Part shown: piece by piece, positions 54,911 through 64,000 of the stretch
How positions within the stretch are numbered: position 1 is the stretch's first letter
Layout of the letters: every line of letters begins with the position of its first letter
NCBI RefSeq assembly: GCF_000523235.1
Contig: NZ_CP006850.1
Span: 6,696,001-6,760,000 of the forward strand
Reading direction: 5' to 3'
DNA: 64,000 bases
Source: Nocardia nova SH22a
GTDB lineage: Bacteria > Actinomycetota > Actinomycetes > Mycobacteriales > Mycobacteriaceae
Program-made: the position numbers and the translations under genes
The notes under the pieces: model-generated
What the model saw: only the letters and a program-made list of their open reading frames with translations
Database searches by the model: none
Told to the model about the DNA's origin: nothing

Positions 54911-55290
54911 GGAATGTCCTTAAGTGCGGAAAAGGTCGGGGGGGCAGCGTGATTCCGCGGCGGGCGGCGATCGGGACGTGCAGGGCATGGCTTCTCCAGA
55001 TACCGGCACGACGAGGAGACCGTCCCGCACGGGCGGGCACGGTCATGGAAATGCGCACCGATGCGCGCGAGGGCGAACCGGGTGCGAATACGGACCGATC
55101 GGCGCAGCGGCGGTTGCGTACGCCGAGGTCAGCTCACCGGACCACTCGTGAACGGCACGGCGGCGCGTGGGTCACGGTATCGGTAGCCGAATACGTCCGG
55201 GCACAGGCGAATATCGAGAATCCGCACGGAACTCCGGCAAGCTCCGTCAGCGGCTTACGCACGTACCGGCGTGAAAGAACCCGACTGCGC
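54911..55290. other. Gene-free stretch between the secreted protein gene and cbtB
   Basis: I found no gene here. In particular there is no cbtA, which usually follows cbtB. The left end must hold the promoter of the secreted protein gene. I see no strong structure. Confidence 0.5.
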
Positions 55291-55506
55291 TCAGTGACAG
55301 GGGAATCCGAGGAAATGACGTGCATCGTGCACGAACTCGTGGACATGCATATCGCTGCCGAAAATCGACACCGCGCCCTGATCCACACCGATGAAGTAAT
55401 AGGCCAGTAGTGCGAGGATGGTCGTTCCCGCCAGCCACAACGCCGTGGTCGGGATGGACAGCGACACCGGCCGGACTGCGGACCGGGGTGCGTACGACGT
55501 GGCCAT
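55291..55506 (-). CDS. cbtB: CbtB-like cobalt transporter accessory subunit
   Basis: The product is 71 residues. It has one membrane segment (ALWLAGTTILALLAYYFIGV) and the typical His-rich end DMHVHEFVHDARHFLGFPCH, the metal-binding hallmark of CbtB. CbtB normally works with the membrane protein CbtA in cobalt uptake for B12 synthesis. The cobalamin riboswitch directly upstream matches that role. No CbtA is seen nearby, so the partner may be elsewhere or absent. Confidence 0.88.
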   Translation of the reverse strand: MATSYAPRSAVRPVSLSIPTTALWLAGTTILALLAYYFIGVDQGAVSIFGSDMHVHEFVHDARHFLGFPCH

Positions 55507-55554
55507 GAAATTCTCCTCACCTGACGGGGATTTGCGCGTCCCCGGGCACTACTG

Positions 55555-55665
55555 CATACGACACTCCGAGGGTCCGACTCGGAGTTCCGACAAACTCCTC
55601 ACGGCGGCGCGACCGTCCCGGAATCTCACCGGCTTCCTCGATACATCGCTCTATCACCATAAGAG
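55555..55665 (-). ncRNA. Cobalamin riboswitch upstream of cbtB
   Basis: On the minus strand the leader holds AGGAAGCCGGTGAGATTCCG, then GGTCGCGCCGCCGTGA and a Cys-arm-like GGACCCTCGGAG. This is the compact arrangement found in front of cbtAB-type genes in many bacteria. The core covers forward coordinates 55597-55639 and the boundaries are approximate. It sits 50 bases above the cbtB start, so cobalamin should repress cobalt uptake. Confidence 0.8.
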
Positions 55666-55838
55666 AACGCGAATACCGGGGTCAATCCACAGTGACCGCC
55701 CAGCGGCGCGTCACCGGCGATCCGATGCCCATCGAGCAGCCGATTGCCGTCGCGGCCGGCCTCGCATGTAACCTTTTCTCCCGGAACTCGCACCTGAGGC
55801 GGGTTGATCCCCGTCCAGGGGCCAGAAGGGAGATACCG

Positions 55839-55913
55839 ATGGGTAAGCGTGGGCGTAAGAAGCGCAGCCGCCGCAAGAATGCGGCCAACCACGGCAAGCG
55901 GCCGAACTCCTGA
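55839..55913 (+). CDS. 50S ribosomal protein bL37
   Basis: The product is 24 residues: MGKRGRKKRSRRKNAANHGK, then RPNS. It is extremely basic and matches the tiny actinobacterial 50S protein bL37 described in mycobacterial ribosome structures. AAGGGAG stands 7 bases before the ATG, and a strong hairpin follows. It is too short for most gene callers and so is easily missed. Confidence 0.9.
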   Translation: MGKRGRKKRSRRKNAANHGKRPNS

Positions 55914-55971
55914 GCCGTCGCGCCGTGCGCCCCGGGACCGCAGGCCGGATCCGGAGCACAGCCGTTGAAAT

Positions 55972-56014
55972 GCCGAATGCGGCACGTCATCACGGATGAC
56001 GTGCCGCATTCGGC
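55972..56014. terminator. Bidirectional hairpin between bL37 and rsrA
   Basis: A 19-base perfect stem, GCCGAATGCGGCACGTCAT with its complement ATGACGTGCCGCATTCGGC, surrounds a 5-base loop. It lies after bL37 on the plus strand and after the anti-sigma gene on the minus strand. Confidence 0.85.
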
Positions 56015-56032
56015 GTTTACGGGTCGGGGCGC

Positions 56033-56347
56033 TCAGCGCTCGGGTTCGACCCGGGTCTCGGTGATCGTCACCGACTGCCGGATCTCCAGGGTGAGCCGCT
56101 CCCGCAGCGAATCGGGCGCCCGGTCACCACCGCATTTGCGGCTCAGCAGCCGCTTCAGCTTCTCCTCCAGGCCATAGGCCTCGATACACGGAGAGCAATG
56201 GTCCATGTGGTGCTGCAGACGCGCCCGCGTGGCGTCGTCGCATTCGCCGTCGAGCATCAGCCAGACGTCGGTGAGCACCGCCGAACAGTCCAGTTCCATC
56301 TCGTCCCCAGCGCCCCGATCGTCGTGCTCGTGCCCACTGTTGCTCAC
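56033..56347 (-). CDS. rsrA: Mycothiol-system anti-sigma factor RsrA/RshA
   Basis: The product is 104 residues with a zinc-binding H-x3-C-x2-C motif in HHMDHCSPC, the hallmark of ZAS anti-sigma factors. It binds SigH/SigR in the reduced state and lets go when disulfide stress oxidises the cysteines. GTG 56347 overlaps the sigma gene stop by 4 bases (GTGA), giving tight coupling and stoichiometry. Confidence 0.93.
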   Translation of the reverse strand: MSNSGHEHDDRGAGDEMELDCSAVLTDVWLMLDGECDDATRARLQHHMDHCSPCIEAYGLEEKLKRLLSRKCGGDRAPDSLRERLTLEIRQSVTITETRVEPER

Positions 56348-57108
56348 TGGGTTACCTCCTGACGCGCGCCGTTGCCCGTTCGGTTCCGGTCGAACCCCCG
56401 TTCGTGTGCGACATCTGCCAGCAGCCCCTTGAGCTGTTTGCGGCCGCGATGCAGCCGGGACATCACGGTGCCGATCGGGGTACCCATGATGTCGGCGATC
56501 TCCTTGTAGGGGAAGCCCTCCACGTCGGCGTAGTACACCGCCATGCGGAATTCCTCCGGCAGCGACTGCAGAGCCGCCTTGATGTCGTCGTCGGGCAGGG
56601 CCTCGAGCGCTTCCATCTCCGCCGACCGCAGACCGGTGGAGGTGTGCTCGGCGGTCGCCGCGAGCTGCCAGTCGGTGATCTCGTCGGTCGGATACTGCGC
56701 GGGCTGGCGCTGCTTCTTGCGATAGGAGTTGATGTATGTGTTGGTGAGGATCCGGTACAGCCAGGCGCGCAGGTTGGTGCCCTCCCGGAACGACCGGAAG
56801 CCCTGATACGCCTTGGCGAAGGTCTCCTGCACCAGATCCTCGGCATCGGCGGGATTGCGGGTCATCCGCAGGGCCGCGCCGTAGAGCTGATCCAGCAGCG
56901 GCAGCGCGTCGCGTTCGAAGCGCCGGGCGAGTTCGGTGTCGTCGGCAGTGCTGCGCACGGTGGATTCTCCGACCTCGTCGGCAGCCTCGGACGAGGCGTC
57001 CGCCTCGTCGTCCACCGGGTCGTCGGGGATCTCGATGTCCTCCGGCCGGGAACCGCCCGCGCTCTCACCGCGGGGGCGATCGGCCGCCAGTTCGTCGTCG
57101 CTCGTCAC
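56344..57108 (-). CDS. sigH: ECF sigma factor SigH/SigR (thiol-oxidative stress)
   Basis: The product is 254 residues if GTG 57108 is used (AAGGGA 5 bases upstream). Sigma region 2 ([20 protein letters not shown] to [20 protein letters not shown]) and region 4 ([20 protein letters not shown] to [11 protein letters not shown]) are close to mycobacterial SigH. The frame stays open for 78 more codons upstream, up to 57342, with another ATG at 57261. That resembles the N-terminally extended isoform of Streptomyces SigR. A SigH-type promoter just above suggests autoregulation. Confidence 0.94.
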   Translation of the reverse strand: MTSDDELAADRPRGESAGGSRPEDIEIPDDPVDDEADASSEAADEVGESTVRSTADDTELARRFERDALPLLDQLYGAALRMTRNPADAEDLVQETFAKAYQGFRSFREGTNLRAWLYRILTNTYINSYRKKQRQPAQYPTDEITDWQLAATAEHTSTGLRSAEMEALEALPDDDIKAALQSLPEEFRMAVYYADVEGFPYKEIADIMGTPIGTVMSRLHRGRKQLKGLLADVAHERGFDRNRTGNGARQEVTQ

Positions 57109-57322
57109 GGAAGTCCCTTCGGTCGCCGTAGCAGTTGAATCTACCGCGCGCGAGGGGTGCCGTCCGAACCCGGTGTCCGGGGTCACGATGTCGATCGGCG
57201 CATACGAGGGCCGGTCGCCGATCATTACCGGACGTTCGTCGACGAGGACGGTCACCGGCATCTCCTTCGAACTCTCTTCGGTCGCGTGCGGTTGTGCGGA
57301 CAACCGCTCCGTGCTGGCGGAA

Positions 57323-57355
57323 CAGTGCAACATGGCTGGCACCCGCTCTGTTCCC
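57323..57355 (-). promoter_or_regulatory. SigH/SigR-type promoter of sigH
   Basis: On the minus strand GGGAAC (57355-57350) and GTT (57331-57329) are 18 bases apart, matching the GGAA(C/T)-N18-GTT consensus of SigH/SigR promoters. The transcript would begin near 57322, inside the longest possible reading frame but ahead of the ATG at 57261. Confidence 0.6.
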
Positions 57356-57422
57356 GGCCGCCTCGCCGACGGGCGGAAAAACCGTTTGCCGGGCGGAAAC
57401 GGGCATCGTTAGGGTGACCGGC

Positions 57423-57914
57423 ATGGCCGCATCCACACCCGCGATCCAGGCGCTGGTCCGTGCTCGGGTGTCCTATGTGGTGCATGCGTATCCGCACGAT
57501 CCGCGCGGCGACAACTACGGCGACGAGGCCGTCGCGGCGCTGTCGGAGCGCGTGGGGGTCACCGCCGAGCAGATCTTCAAGACACTGATCATCGAACTGT
57601 CGACCGGATCCGCGGCCGTCGCGATGGTTCCGGTGCCCCGCTCGCTGTCGCTGAAGGCCGCGGCCGCCGCCCTGGGCGCTCCCAAGGCGGTGATGGCCGA
57701 CAAGGTCAAGGCGCAGCGCCTCACCGGTTACGTTCTCGGCGGAGTGTCACCTTTGGGCCAGCGGCGCGCGCTGCCGACGGTGATCGACGAATCCGCCGCG
57801 CGATGGGATCGCATTCTGTGCAGTGCCGGTCGCCGCGGACTCGAGATCGAGCTGGCACCGGCCGATCTGATCCGTCTCACCACCGCCGTCACGGCCCCGG
57901 TCGCCGCGTCCTGA
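57423..57914 (+). CDS. ybaK: YbaK/EbsC-type Cys-tRNA(Pro) deacylase
   Basis: The product is 163 residues of the YbaK fold, with the conserved lysine in QIFKTLIIEL and the GYVLGGVSPLGQ segment. These proteins remove misloaded cysteine from tRNA-Pro and related mischarged tRNAs. It is divergent from sigH. ATG 57423 is used; a GTG at 57414 is an alternative. Confidence 0.92.
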   Translation: MAASTPAIQALVRARVSYVVHAYPHDPRGDNYGDEAVAALSERVGVTAEQIFKTLIIELSTGSAAVAMVPVPRSLSLKAAAAALGAPKAVMADKVKAQRLTGYVLGGVSPLGQRRALPTVIDESAARWDRILCSAGRRGLEIELAPADLIRLTTAVTAPVAAS

Positions 57915-58060
57915 CCGGGCGCTGCCGCACGGCCCGTCAACGTCACCGTGATCCGAAACATCTCCACATCACACCTGTTTGTGTATACAAATAGTTGATT
58001 GCCGCAAGGAGTTGGTCGCCGCCGGTGACTCGGCGGGGAGCACAGCAGGAGGCCGCGGAG

Positions 58061-58552
58061 ATGGACGGCGAACAGGTGACCGACACGATCGGCCAGCAGC
58101 TGATCCGGCTCGGGCGCATCCGGGAGCGAACGAATGCCCAGATCGCGGCGGCTTCGCACGGTGAGGTCGACACCTCCGCCTACCGCATCATCTTCCGGCT
58201 GCTCAGCGACGGTCCCATGCGCTCGGGCGCACTGGCCGAGGCGATGTACTCCGACGCCTCCACCATCAGCCGCCAGGTGGCCGGGCTCGTCAAGCGGGGT
58301 CTGCTGCGTCGCGAGGCCGACCCCGGCGACGGACGCGCCAGCGTCCTGATCGTCACCGAAGCGGGCCGGGAGATGGCGGTCCATCTGCGCGCCCTGCGCA
58401 ACGAGATGGTCGGCCGCATCCTGACCGACTGGAATCACGCCGACCGCGAGCAGTTCGCGATCCTGTTCCACCGCTTCGTCGACGACTACGAGGCCGCCCG
58501 CCCGTCGATGCTCGCCGCGGACGTCACCCCCGAGGCCGGAAAGCACTGCTGA
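58061..58552 (+). CDS. MarR-family regulator
   Basis: The product is 163 residues with winged helix MarR features (about 40-110): LAEAMYSDASTISRQVAGLV followed by a wing with GDGRASVLIVTEAG. ATG 58061 is preceded by AGGAGG. No divergent target gene is adjacent on its left, so its regulon is not clear. Confidence 0.9.
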   Translation: MDGEQVTDTIGQQLIRLGRIRERTNAQIAAASHGEVDTSAYRIIFRLLSDGPMRSGALAEAMYSDASTISRQVAGLVKRGLLRREADPGDGRASVLIVTEAGREMAVHLRALRNEMVGRILTDWNHADREQFAILFHRFVDDYEAARPSMLAADVTPEAGKHC

Positions 58553-58656
58553 CGACACTCCGCTCGGACACGCGGAGCCACATCGCCGGTTGTGCGTTAC
58601 TTGTCGGGCAGTTCGTTCTACCCCCGATTCGTTCCGAACCGAGGATGTGATGCGAA

Positions 58657-58956
58657 ATGATCCACCGTCCGCGTGTGCGCAGCCTGATCGTCGCGGTCAG
58701 CGGCGCCGCACTGCTCGCCCTGGGATCCGGTCTGCTGACCGCCGCGCCGGTGAACGCGGCGCCCGCCCCGGCGGCCCCGGATCCCGAATACCCACTCGGC
58801 GGCAATGCCGAGCATCCGGGCAAGCCGGAGAAGGATCCCCAGGCGGAGAAGGCCGAGAAATTGGGCGGCGGCACCGCCTCCGACCTCATCGACATGGGCG
58901 CGGACCTGCTGAAATGCGGGCTGAACGTCGTCATACCGTCGGTGCGATGTGACTAG
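58657..58956 (+). CDS. Small secreted protein
   Basis: The product is 99 residues with a signal peptide to AAPVNAAPA, a charged Pro/Lys/Glu spacer and a C-terminal pair of cysteines (LLKCGLNVVIPSVRCD), possibly forming a disulfide. I do not recognise it. Small exported proteins with a C-terminal Cys pair are frequent in Nocardia. Confidence 0.65.
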   Translation: MIHRPRVRSLIVAVSGAALLALGSGLLTAAPVNAAPAPAAPDPEYPLGGNAEHPGKPEKDPQAEKAEKLGGGTASDLIDMGADLLKCGLNVVIPSVRCD

Positions 58957-58970
58957 CGCGGGGGCCGGTG

Positions 58971-59792
58971 TCAGATCAGGCTGATCTGCCCGGCCTCCTC
59001 ACCACCGGCACCCGGCGCCGGATCCAGCAACTGCGGCCCGTTGTTGCGCACCGAATTCACCAGCGGCGCGACCGGACGCGCCACGATCGACGAAACCAGT
59101 TGCGGCCCAGGAGTTTCCAGCAGCTCGGCCGGGGCCGGATGGTCGGGATCCAGCCAGGCGTCCCAGCGATCGCGCGGCATCATCAGCGGCATCCGATCGT
59201 GGATCCGGGTCAGATCACCGACCGCGTCGGTGGTCAGGATCGTGCACGACAGCAGCGGCGCCATGTCCCGGTGCGCCGGATCCCGCCAGACCGACCACAA
59301 CCCGGCCATATACAGCCGGTGCCCGTCGGTGTCGGACATGTAGTACGGCTGTTTGACGGCCTTCCCCGATCCGGTGGGGTGCGGTTCGGCGAGCCATTCG
59401 TACCACCCGTCCATCGGCACCAGACAGCGCCGCTTCTTGACCGCGTCCCGGAAGGACGGGGCGGTCGCGGCCCGATCGGCACGGGCGTTGAACAGCGGTT
59501 TCCCCTTCACCGGAACGCCCGGTTCGGCCGCCTTGGTCCACACCGGGACCAATCCCCAGCGCATCCGGCGGATACGTAGCGCGGGATCGTCGCCGGGATG
59601 GTCGTGATCGTGGCGGCGGACCACGGTGAGCACCCGATTCGTCGGCGCCACATTGTAATTCGCGCCGGGTTCCGCCGCGCCGGACTTCTCCGTCGCCGGT
59701 GCCGGGGCCGTGCTGTCGTCCGTCTCGTCCAGAGCGTCGAGTTCGACCGCCAACCTCGCCGGATTCGCCGTGGTCGCATATCTGCCGCACAT
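58971..59792 (-). CDS. SRAP-family (YedK/HMCES) abasic-site DNA-protein crosslink factor
   Basis: The product is 273 residues. ATG 59792 exposes Cys2 (MCGRY), which crosslinks to abasic DNA. NYNVAPTN, FNARADRA, the active-site Glu in WYEW and the His in RIHDRMP are all present. An insert at about 20-45 (Ala/Pro/Glu-rich) separates the early strands. The protein shields abasic sites in single-stranded DNA. Confidence 0.93.
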   Translation of the reverse strand: MCGRYATTANPARLAVELDALDETDDSTAPAPATEKSGAAEPGANYNVAPTNRVLTVVRRHDHDHPGDDPALRIRRMRWGLVPVWTKAAEPGVPVKGKPLFNARADRAATAPSFRDAVKKRRCLVPMDGWYEWLAEPHPTGSGKAVKQPYYMSDTDGHRLYMAGLWSVWRDPAHRDMAPLLSCTILTTDAVGDLTRIHDRMPLMMPRDRWDAWLDPDHPAPAELLETPGPQLVSSIVARPVAPLVNSVRNNGPQLLDPAPGAGGEEAGQISLI

Positions 59793-59938
59793 ATCTCCAT
59801 GCTGCCATCCGGCGCCGACGAGAACCGTAAGCTCGAAGGTGTCCGCGCGATGAGAAACAAACAACTGAAGGCGGTTGACATCACATCTTGGGTGTGAGAA
59901 CTTCTTGCCACAACTCTCTCATTAGGGGTCGCCGAACC

Positions 59939-61480
59939 ATGTCCACCACCGAGTCCACCGCTGAGTCCTCCGCCGCCGCGGCGACGGCATCCGCATCTGC
60001 CCCGGCCACCGAGCTCACCTCGGTGAATCCCGCCACCGGCGAGGTCATCGCCACCCACCCCATCGCCGACGAAGCGGCGGTTCACGCGGCGGTCGCCGAG
60101 GCCCGCGCGGCCGCGCCCGTGTGGAGCAGCCTCGGCTTCGCCGCCCGCAAGCGCGCCCTGCTGCGCTGGTCGAGCCGCCTGGTCGCCCGCGCCGACGAAT
60201 TCTGCGATCTGATCCACGCCGAGAACGGCAAACCGCGCGACGACGCCTACCTGGAACTGATGCTGGCGCTGGAGCACATCGCCTGGGCGGCCAAGCACGC
60301 CGAGAAGGTGCTCAAGCCCAAGAAGGTCTCCCCCGGCGCCCTGATGTCGAACTTCTCGGCCTCCATCGAACAGCGCCCGCTCGGCGTGATCGGTGTGATC
60401 GGGCCGTGGAACTACCCGGTGTACACGCCCAACGGTTCCCTGGCCTACGCGCTGGCCGCGGGCAACACCGTCGTGTTCAAGCCGAGTGAGTTCTCGACCA
60501 GCATCGGCAATTTCGTCGCCCGCGCCTTCGCCGACGCCAATCCCGAACTGCCCGGCGGCGTCTTCGTCGCGATCAACGGTTACGGCGCCACCGGCGCCGC
60601 GCTGGTCAAGGCGGGTGTCGACAAGGTCGCCTTCACCGGCTCCGCGGCGACCGGCAAGAAGATCATGGCCGCCGCGGCCGACACACTCACTCCGGTGCTC
60701 CTGGAATGCGGTGGCAAGGACGCGGTCATCGTCGCTCCCGACGCCGATGTGGCGGCCGCCGCCGACGCGGTCGCCTACGGCGCGACCATGAACAGCGGCC
60801 AGACCTGCGCCGGTGTCGAGCGGGTGTATGTCCACAAGTCGATCCGCGAACCGTTCCTCGCCGAGGTGAAGAAGGTCCTGGCGGATGTGCACGCGGGCTC
60901 CGACGCCAAGGCCTCCTACGGCCCGATGACCATGCCGTCGCAGATCGACATCGTGCGTCGCCATATCGAATCGGCCCTGGCCAGCGGCGGCACCGCGGTC
61001 GTGGGCGGCCCGGATTCGGTGCACGCGCCCTATATCGAGCCGGTGGTGCTGGTCGATGTCGACGAGGACTCGGACGCGGTCTGCGAGGAGACCTTCGGCC
61101 CGACGGTCACCATCCGCACCGTCGACAGTGTCGACGAGGCCGTAGAGCTGGCGAACAAGTCCAAGTACGGGCTGGGATCGGCGGTCTACTCGCGCAAGCA
61201 CGGCCTCGAGATCGCCCGCCGTCTGCGCGCCGGTGCGACCTCGGTGAACTCCGTCCTCGGCTTCGCCGCGATCGCGGCCCTGCCGTTCGGTGGTGAGGGC
61301 GATTCCGGAATCGGCCGCATCCACGGTGAACCCGGCCTGCTGGAGTTCACCAGCCCGCACTCGATCGCGGTGCAGCGCTTCGCGATTCCGGGTATGGCGC
61401 TGATGAGCTACAAGCGCACGGAGAGCACCATGAAACTGCTGCGCCGGATGGTTCCGCTGCTGCACGGCCGCAACAAGTAA
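59939..61480 (+). CDS. Aldehyde dehydrogenase family protein
   Basis: The product is 513 residues. Catalytic Cys is at about 290 ([10 protein letters not shown]) and the general-base Glu at about 256 (LLECGGKDA). The NAD-binding [10 protein letters not shown] and the [11 protein letters not shown] motifs are present. It has an Ala/Thr-rich N-terminal lead and a C-terminal hydrophobic end ([13 protein letters not shown] and on) as in membrane-associated long-chain ALDHs of actinobacteria. It oxidises an aldehyde to an acid with NAD(P). It ends at a strong hairpin. Confidence 0.93.
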   Translation: MSTTESTAESSAAAATASASAPATELTSVNPATGEVIATHPIADEAAVHAAVAEARAAAPVWSSLGFAARKRALLRWSSRLVARADEFCDLIHAENGKPRDDAYLELMLALEHIAWAAKHAEKVLKPKKVSPGALMSNFSASIEQRPLGVIGVIGPWNYPVYTPNGSLAYALAAGNTVVFKPSEFSTSIGNFVARAFADANPELPGGVFVAINGYGATGAALVKAGVDKVAFTGSAATGKKIMAAAADTLTPVLLECGGKDAVIVAPDADVAAAADAVAYGATMNSGQTCAGVERVYVHKSIREPFLAEVKKVLADVHAGSDAKASYGPMTMPSQIDIVRRHIESALASGGTAVVGGPDSVHAPYIEPVVLVDVDEDSDAVCEETFGPTVTIRTVDSVDEAVELANKSKYGLGSAVYSRKHGLEIARRLRAGATSVNSVLGFAAIAALPFGGEGDSGIGRIHGEPGLLEFTSPHSIAVQRFAIPGMALMSYKRTESTMKLLRRMVPLLHGRNK

Positions 61481-61494
61481 CACCGGAGAACTCG

Positions 61495-61524
61495 ACGGGC
61501 CCGCGCCATTCGGTGCGGGCCCGT
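61495..61524 (+). terminator. Hairpin after the aldehyde dehydrogenase
   Basis: ACGGGCCCGCGCC and GGTGCGGGCCCGT pair across a 4-base loop with one G-U wobble. It is 15 bases after the ALDH stop and followed by a short TTC/TTT run. Confidence 0.8.
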
Positions 61525-61629
61525 TCGCTTTGCACATACCCATTTCGGCACATTCCGGACATCGGGCGAATAATCGGGTACGGGTGCCAAATCACAAATC
61601 CGTGCTCCGTGCGCACGGGCTCGGCTCTC

Positions 61630-62949
61630 ATGAGAGAAGATGGTGCGGTGAGTTTCTGGCCCGCGCCCCACATCGACCATGCCGTGCACGCGACCGTCAC
61701 CCTGCCCGGGTCCAAATCGATCACCAACCGGGCACTGATCCTGGCCGCGCTCGCCGACCGCCCCTCGACCATCACCGGCGCCCTGCGAAGTCGGGACACC
61801 GAGCTGATGATCGGGGCCCTGCGCGCGATGGGCACCGAGATCACCGGCGACGGCGACGTGCTCACGGTCACGCCCGCACAGCATCTGCACAACGCGACCG
61901 TCGACTGCGGTCTCGCGGGCACCGTGATGCGCTTCCTGCCGTCGGTCGCCGCCCTGGCCCACGGCGATGTCGCGTTCTTCGGTGACGAGCAGGCCCGTGC
62001 CCGCCCGCTGAACACGATTCTCGACGCGCTGCGTGCGCTCGGCGTCGACATCGACGGCGACACCCTGCCGTTCGTCGTGAAGGGGAACGGATCGCTGCGC
62101 GGCGGCGAGGTCACCATCGACGCCTCCGGCTCGTCGCAGTTCGTGTCCGGACTGCTGTTGTCGGCGGCGCGTTTCGAATCCGGCCTCGTCGTGCGTCACC
62201 AGGGGGCGCCGCTGCCCTCCCTGCCGCATATCGAGATGACAGTGCAGATGCTCCGCCAGACCGGGGTCCGCGTCGAGGCGCCGACCGATCCGCGCAAGGA
62301 ACAGGTCTGGACCGTGCAGCCCGGGCCGATCCACGCGGTCGACTGGGAGGTCGAACCCGATCTGTCCAATGCCACGCCGTTCCTGGCCGCCGCCGCGGTC
62401 ACCGGCGGCGAGGTGACCATTCCGCACTGGCCGCAGCTCACCACCCAGGCCGGTGACGTGATCCGCGAGATCCTGGTCCGGATGGGCGCGGAGGCCCGCC
62501 GCTTCGACGGCAAGCTCACCGTGCGCGGTCCGCGCACCCTGGCCGGTATCGATATCGACCTGCACGACGTCGGCGAACTCACCCCGACCGTGGCCGCCCT
62601 TGCGGCACTGGCCGATTCGCCGTCGCGGCTGCGCGGCATCGCCCATCTGCGCGGTCACGAAACCGATCGGCTGGCGGCGCTGACCACCGAGATCAACCGG
62701 CTCGGCGGCAAGGTCACCGAAACCGAGGACGGCCTGGCCATCGAGCCCACACCGCTGCAGGGCGGGCAGTGGCATTCCTATGCCGATCACCGAATGGCCA
62801 CCGCGGGAGCGATTCTCGGCCTGCGCGTGCCCGGGGTGAGCATCGAGGACATCGGCACCACCGCCAAGACACTGCCGGAATTCGTCACCCTGTGGGAGTC
62901 GATGCTGTCCGGCGCGGACGCCTTATCGGGTGAGGGAGCGGCCCACTGA
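61630..62949 (+). CDS. aroA: 3-Phosphoshikimate 1-carboxyvinyltransferase (EPSP synthase)
   Basis: The product is about 440 residues. It has [12 protein letters not shown] near the start, then [42 protein letters not shown] and [14 protein letters not shown] [10 protein letters not shown]. It transfers enolpyruvate from PEP to shikimate-3-phosphate in aromatic amino acid synthesis. ATG 61630 or GTG 61648 (the typical VSFWPAP start) are both in frame; the latter has AGAGAAGA upstream. It overlaps rsgA. Confidence 0.96.
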   Translation: MREDGAVSFWPAPHIDHAVHATVTLPGSKSITNRALILAALADRPSTITGALRSRDTELMIGALRAMGTEITGDGDVLTVTPAQHLHNATVDCGLAGTVMRFLPSVAALAHGDVAFFGDEQARARPLNTILDALRALGVDIDGDTLPFVVKGNGSLRGGEVTIDASGSSQFVSGLLLSAARFESGLVVRHQGAPLPSLPHIEMTVQMLRQTGVRVEAPTDPRKEQVWTVQPGPIHAVDWEVEPDLSNATPFLAAAAVTGGEVTIPHWPQLTTQAGDVIREILVRMGAEARRFDGKLTVRGPRTLAGIDIDLHDVGELTPTVAALAALADSPSRLRGIAHLRGHETDRLAALTTEINRLGGKVTETEDGLAIEPTPLQGGQWHSYADHRMATAGAILGLRVPGVSIEDIGTTAKTLPEFVTLWESMLSGADALSGEGAAH

Positions 62950-63947
62950 GGCGCCGGGAGTACGACGAATCCGATGTCCGGGTCCGCCCGGGCAGGGGTT
63001 CTCGTCCCCGCACCAAGACCCGGCCCGAACATCGGGATGCGGTGTCGGCCATGGTGGTTTCGGTGGACCGGGGGCGCTGGGGGTGTGTGCTGGGCGGTGA
63101 CCCCGATCGGCACGTGGTGGCGATGCGGGCCCGCGAACTGGGGCGCACTCCCATCGTGGTCGGCGATCAGGTGGACGTGGTCGGCGATCTGTCCGGCAGA
63201 CCCGACTCCCTCGCGCGCATCGTCCGTGTCGCCGACCGCACGACGGTCCTGCGCCGCACCGCCGACGACACCGATCCGTTCGAGCGCATCGTGGTCTCCA
63301 ATGCCGAACAGCTGTTCATCGTGGTCGCTCTCGCCGACCCGCCGCCTCGCACCGGATTCGTCGAGCGCGCCATGGTCGCCGCCTATGCCGGTGGCCTGCA
63401 ACCGATCCTGTGCCTCACCAAACACGATCTGGCGGCCGAATCCGAATTCGCCTCGGAATTCGCCGATCTCGACCTCACCATCGTCTACGGCGGCCGCGAC
63501 GATCCGCTCGAACCCATCCACGAACTGCTCCACGATTCCCTCACCTGCCTGCTCGGCCACTCCGGGGTGGGCAAGTCGACTTTGGTGAACCGCCTTGTTC
63601 CCGAGGCGGATCGAGCCGTCGGCACGGTCTCCGGCGTGGGCAAGGGCCGCCACACCTCGACCCAATCGGTAGCGCTGCCGCTCGCCGACGGCGGCTGGGT
63701 CATCGACACCCCCGGCATCCGCTCCTTCGGCCTCGCCCACATCTCCCCCGACGATGTCATCGCCGCCTTCCCCGACCTGTCCGACGCCATCGAGAACTGC
63801 CCGCGCGGGTGCACCCATCTGGGGCCACCGGCAGATCCGGAGTGCGCACTGGACGAACTGCCTGGCAAGGAGCGCAGGGTGGCAGCGATCCGGCTGCTGC
63901 TGACGGCGTTGAATTCCAATGATCCGTGGGTCGTCGGAAACAGCTGA
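62946..63947 (+). CDS. rsgA: Ribosome small subunit-dependent GTPase RsgA
   Basis: The product is about 333 residues if read from CTG 62946, which overlaps the aroA stop as CTGA. The basic N-terminus ([20 protein letters not shown]) is a conserved-looking RsgA lead and precedes any ATG/GTG in the frame; the first ordinary start is GTG 63042. A permuted GTPase follows: [19 protein letters not shown], the P-loop [21 protein letters not shown] and a zinc site in [17 protein letters not shown]. It checks maturing 30S subunits. Confidence 0.93.
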   Translation: MRRREYDESDVRVRPGRGSRPRTKTRPEHRDAVSAMVVSVDRGRWGCVLGGDPDRHVVAMRARELGRTPIVVGDQVDVVGDLSGRPDSLARIVRVADRTTVLRRTADDTDPFERIVVSNAEQLFIVVALADPPPRTGFVERAMVAAYAGGLQPILCLTKHDLAAESEFASEFADLDLTIVYGGRDDPLEPIHELLHDSLTCLLGHSGVGKSTLVNRLVPEADRAVGTVSGVGKGRHTSTQSVALPLADGGWVIDTPGIRSFGLAHISPDDVIAAFPDLSDAIENCPRGCTHLGPPADPECALDELPGKERRVAAIRLLLTALNSNDPWVVGNS

Positions 63948-64000
63948 CCCACATAATCTTTCGCTCGCGATCCGCACCAGTTCTCCAGCACGAGCACAGC

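Noticed and set aside
54911..55290. A cbtA gene downstream of cbtB
   Set aside because: Too short (380 bases) and no multi-helix membrane protein in any frame.

Overview
This is GC-rich chromosomal DNA from a mycolic-acid actinomycete, most likely Nocardia or a close relative. The evidence is a fused FAS-I with a separate AcpS, an MspA-type porin, an Mce protein, a SigH/SigR-RsrA redox pair of the mycothiol type, the actinobacterial micro-protein bL37, and secreted proteins with a Nocardia-type beta domain and Gly/Ala-rich tail. Genus is inferred from gene content, not measured.

Layout. 1-12.9 kb: a hypothetical membrane protein, a TetR regulator, then acpS and the giant fas gene on the minus strand, with repeated inverted repeats in the fas promoter. 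The fas frame is broken by an apparent one-base deletion between the MPT and ACP domains. 12.9-18.2 kb: tRNA-Leu followed by an accessory island holding an AbrB-like protein, a decayed tyrosine integrase, an ApeA-like HEPN anti-phage protein, a second unrelated HEPN protein, and an IS256-type transposase stump. Three copies of a short hairpin-containing repeat punctuate the island. 18.2-28.4 kb: an MFS exporter, an aminoglycoside-phosphotransferase-fold protein, a double Lrp regulator divergent from an MFS transporter and an amidohydrolase, a secreted protein, an aldo/keto reductase and a MmyB-type regulator. 28.4-37.9 kb: a frameshifted PAS-like gene, an MspA porin, a TetR, an NTF2-like/orphan Mce pair, two AhpD-like genes and a GMC oxidoreductase.

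37.9-50 kb is central metabolism: pyruvate carboxylase, the methylcitrate cycle operon prpDBC with divergent prpR, then metF and glyA. A cobalamin riboswitch sits in front of glyA. 49.4-54.2 kb is a catabolic operon (flavin monooxygenase, CoA transferase, HpcH-type lyase, flavin reductase) under a divergent FadR-type regulator with a striking nested palindrome. 54.2-64 kb has a second secreted paralogue, cbtB under its own cobalamin riboswitch, bL37, sigH-rsrA, ybaK, a MarR, an SRAP protein, an aldehyde dehydrogenase, aroA and rsgA.

Connections. AcpS arms the FAS-I ACP. Propionyl-CoA is burned by PrpDBC, and the pyruvate made feeds pyruvate carboxylase. Two B12 switches tie cobalt uptake and one-carbon metabolism to cobalamin. 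The most unusual region is the tRNA-Leu island with its two HEPN genes and spaced repeats.
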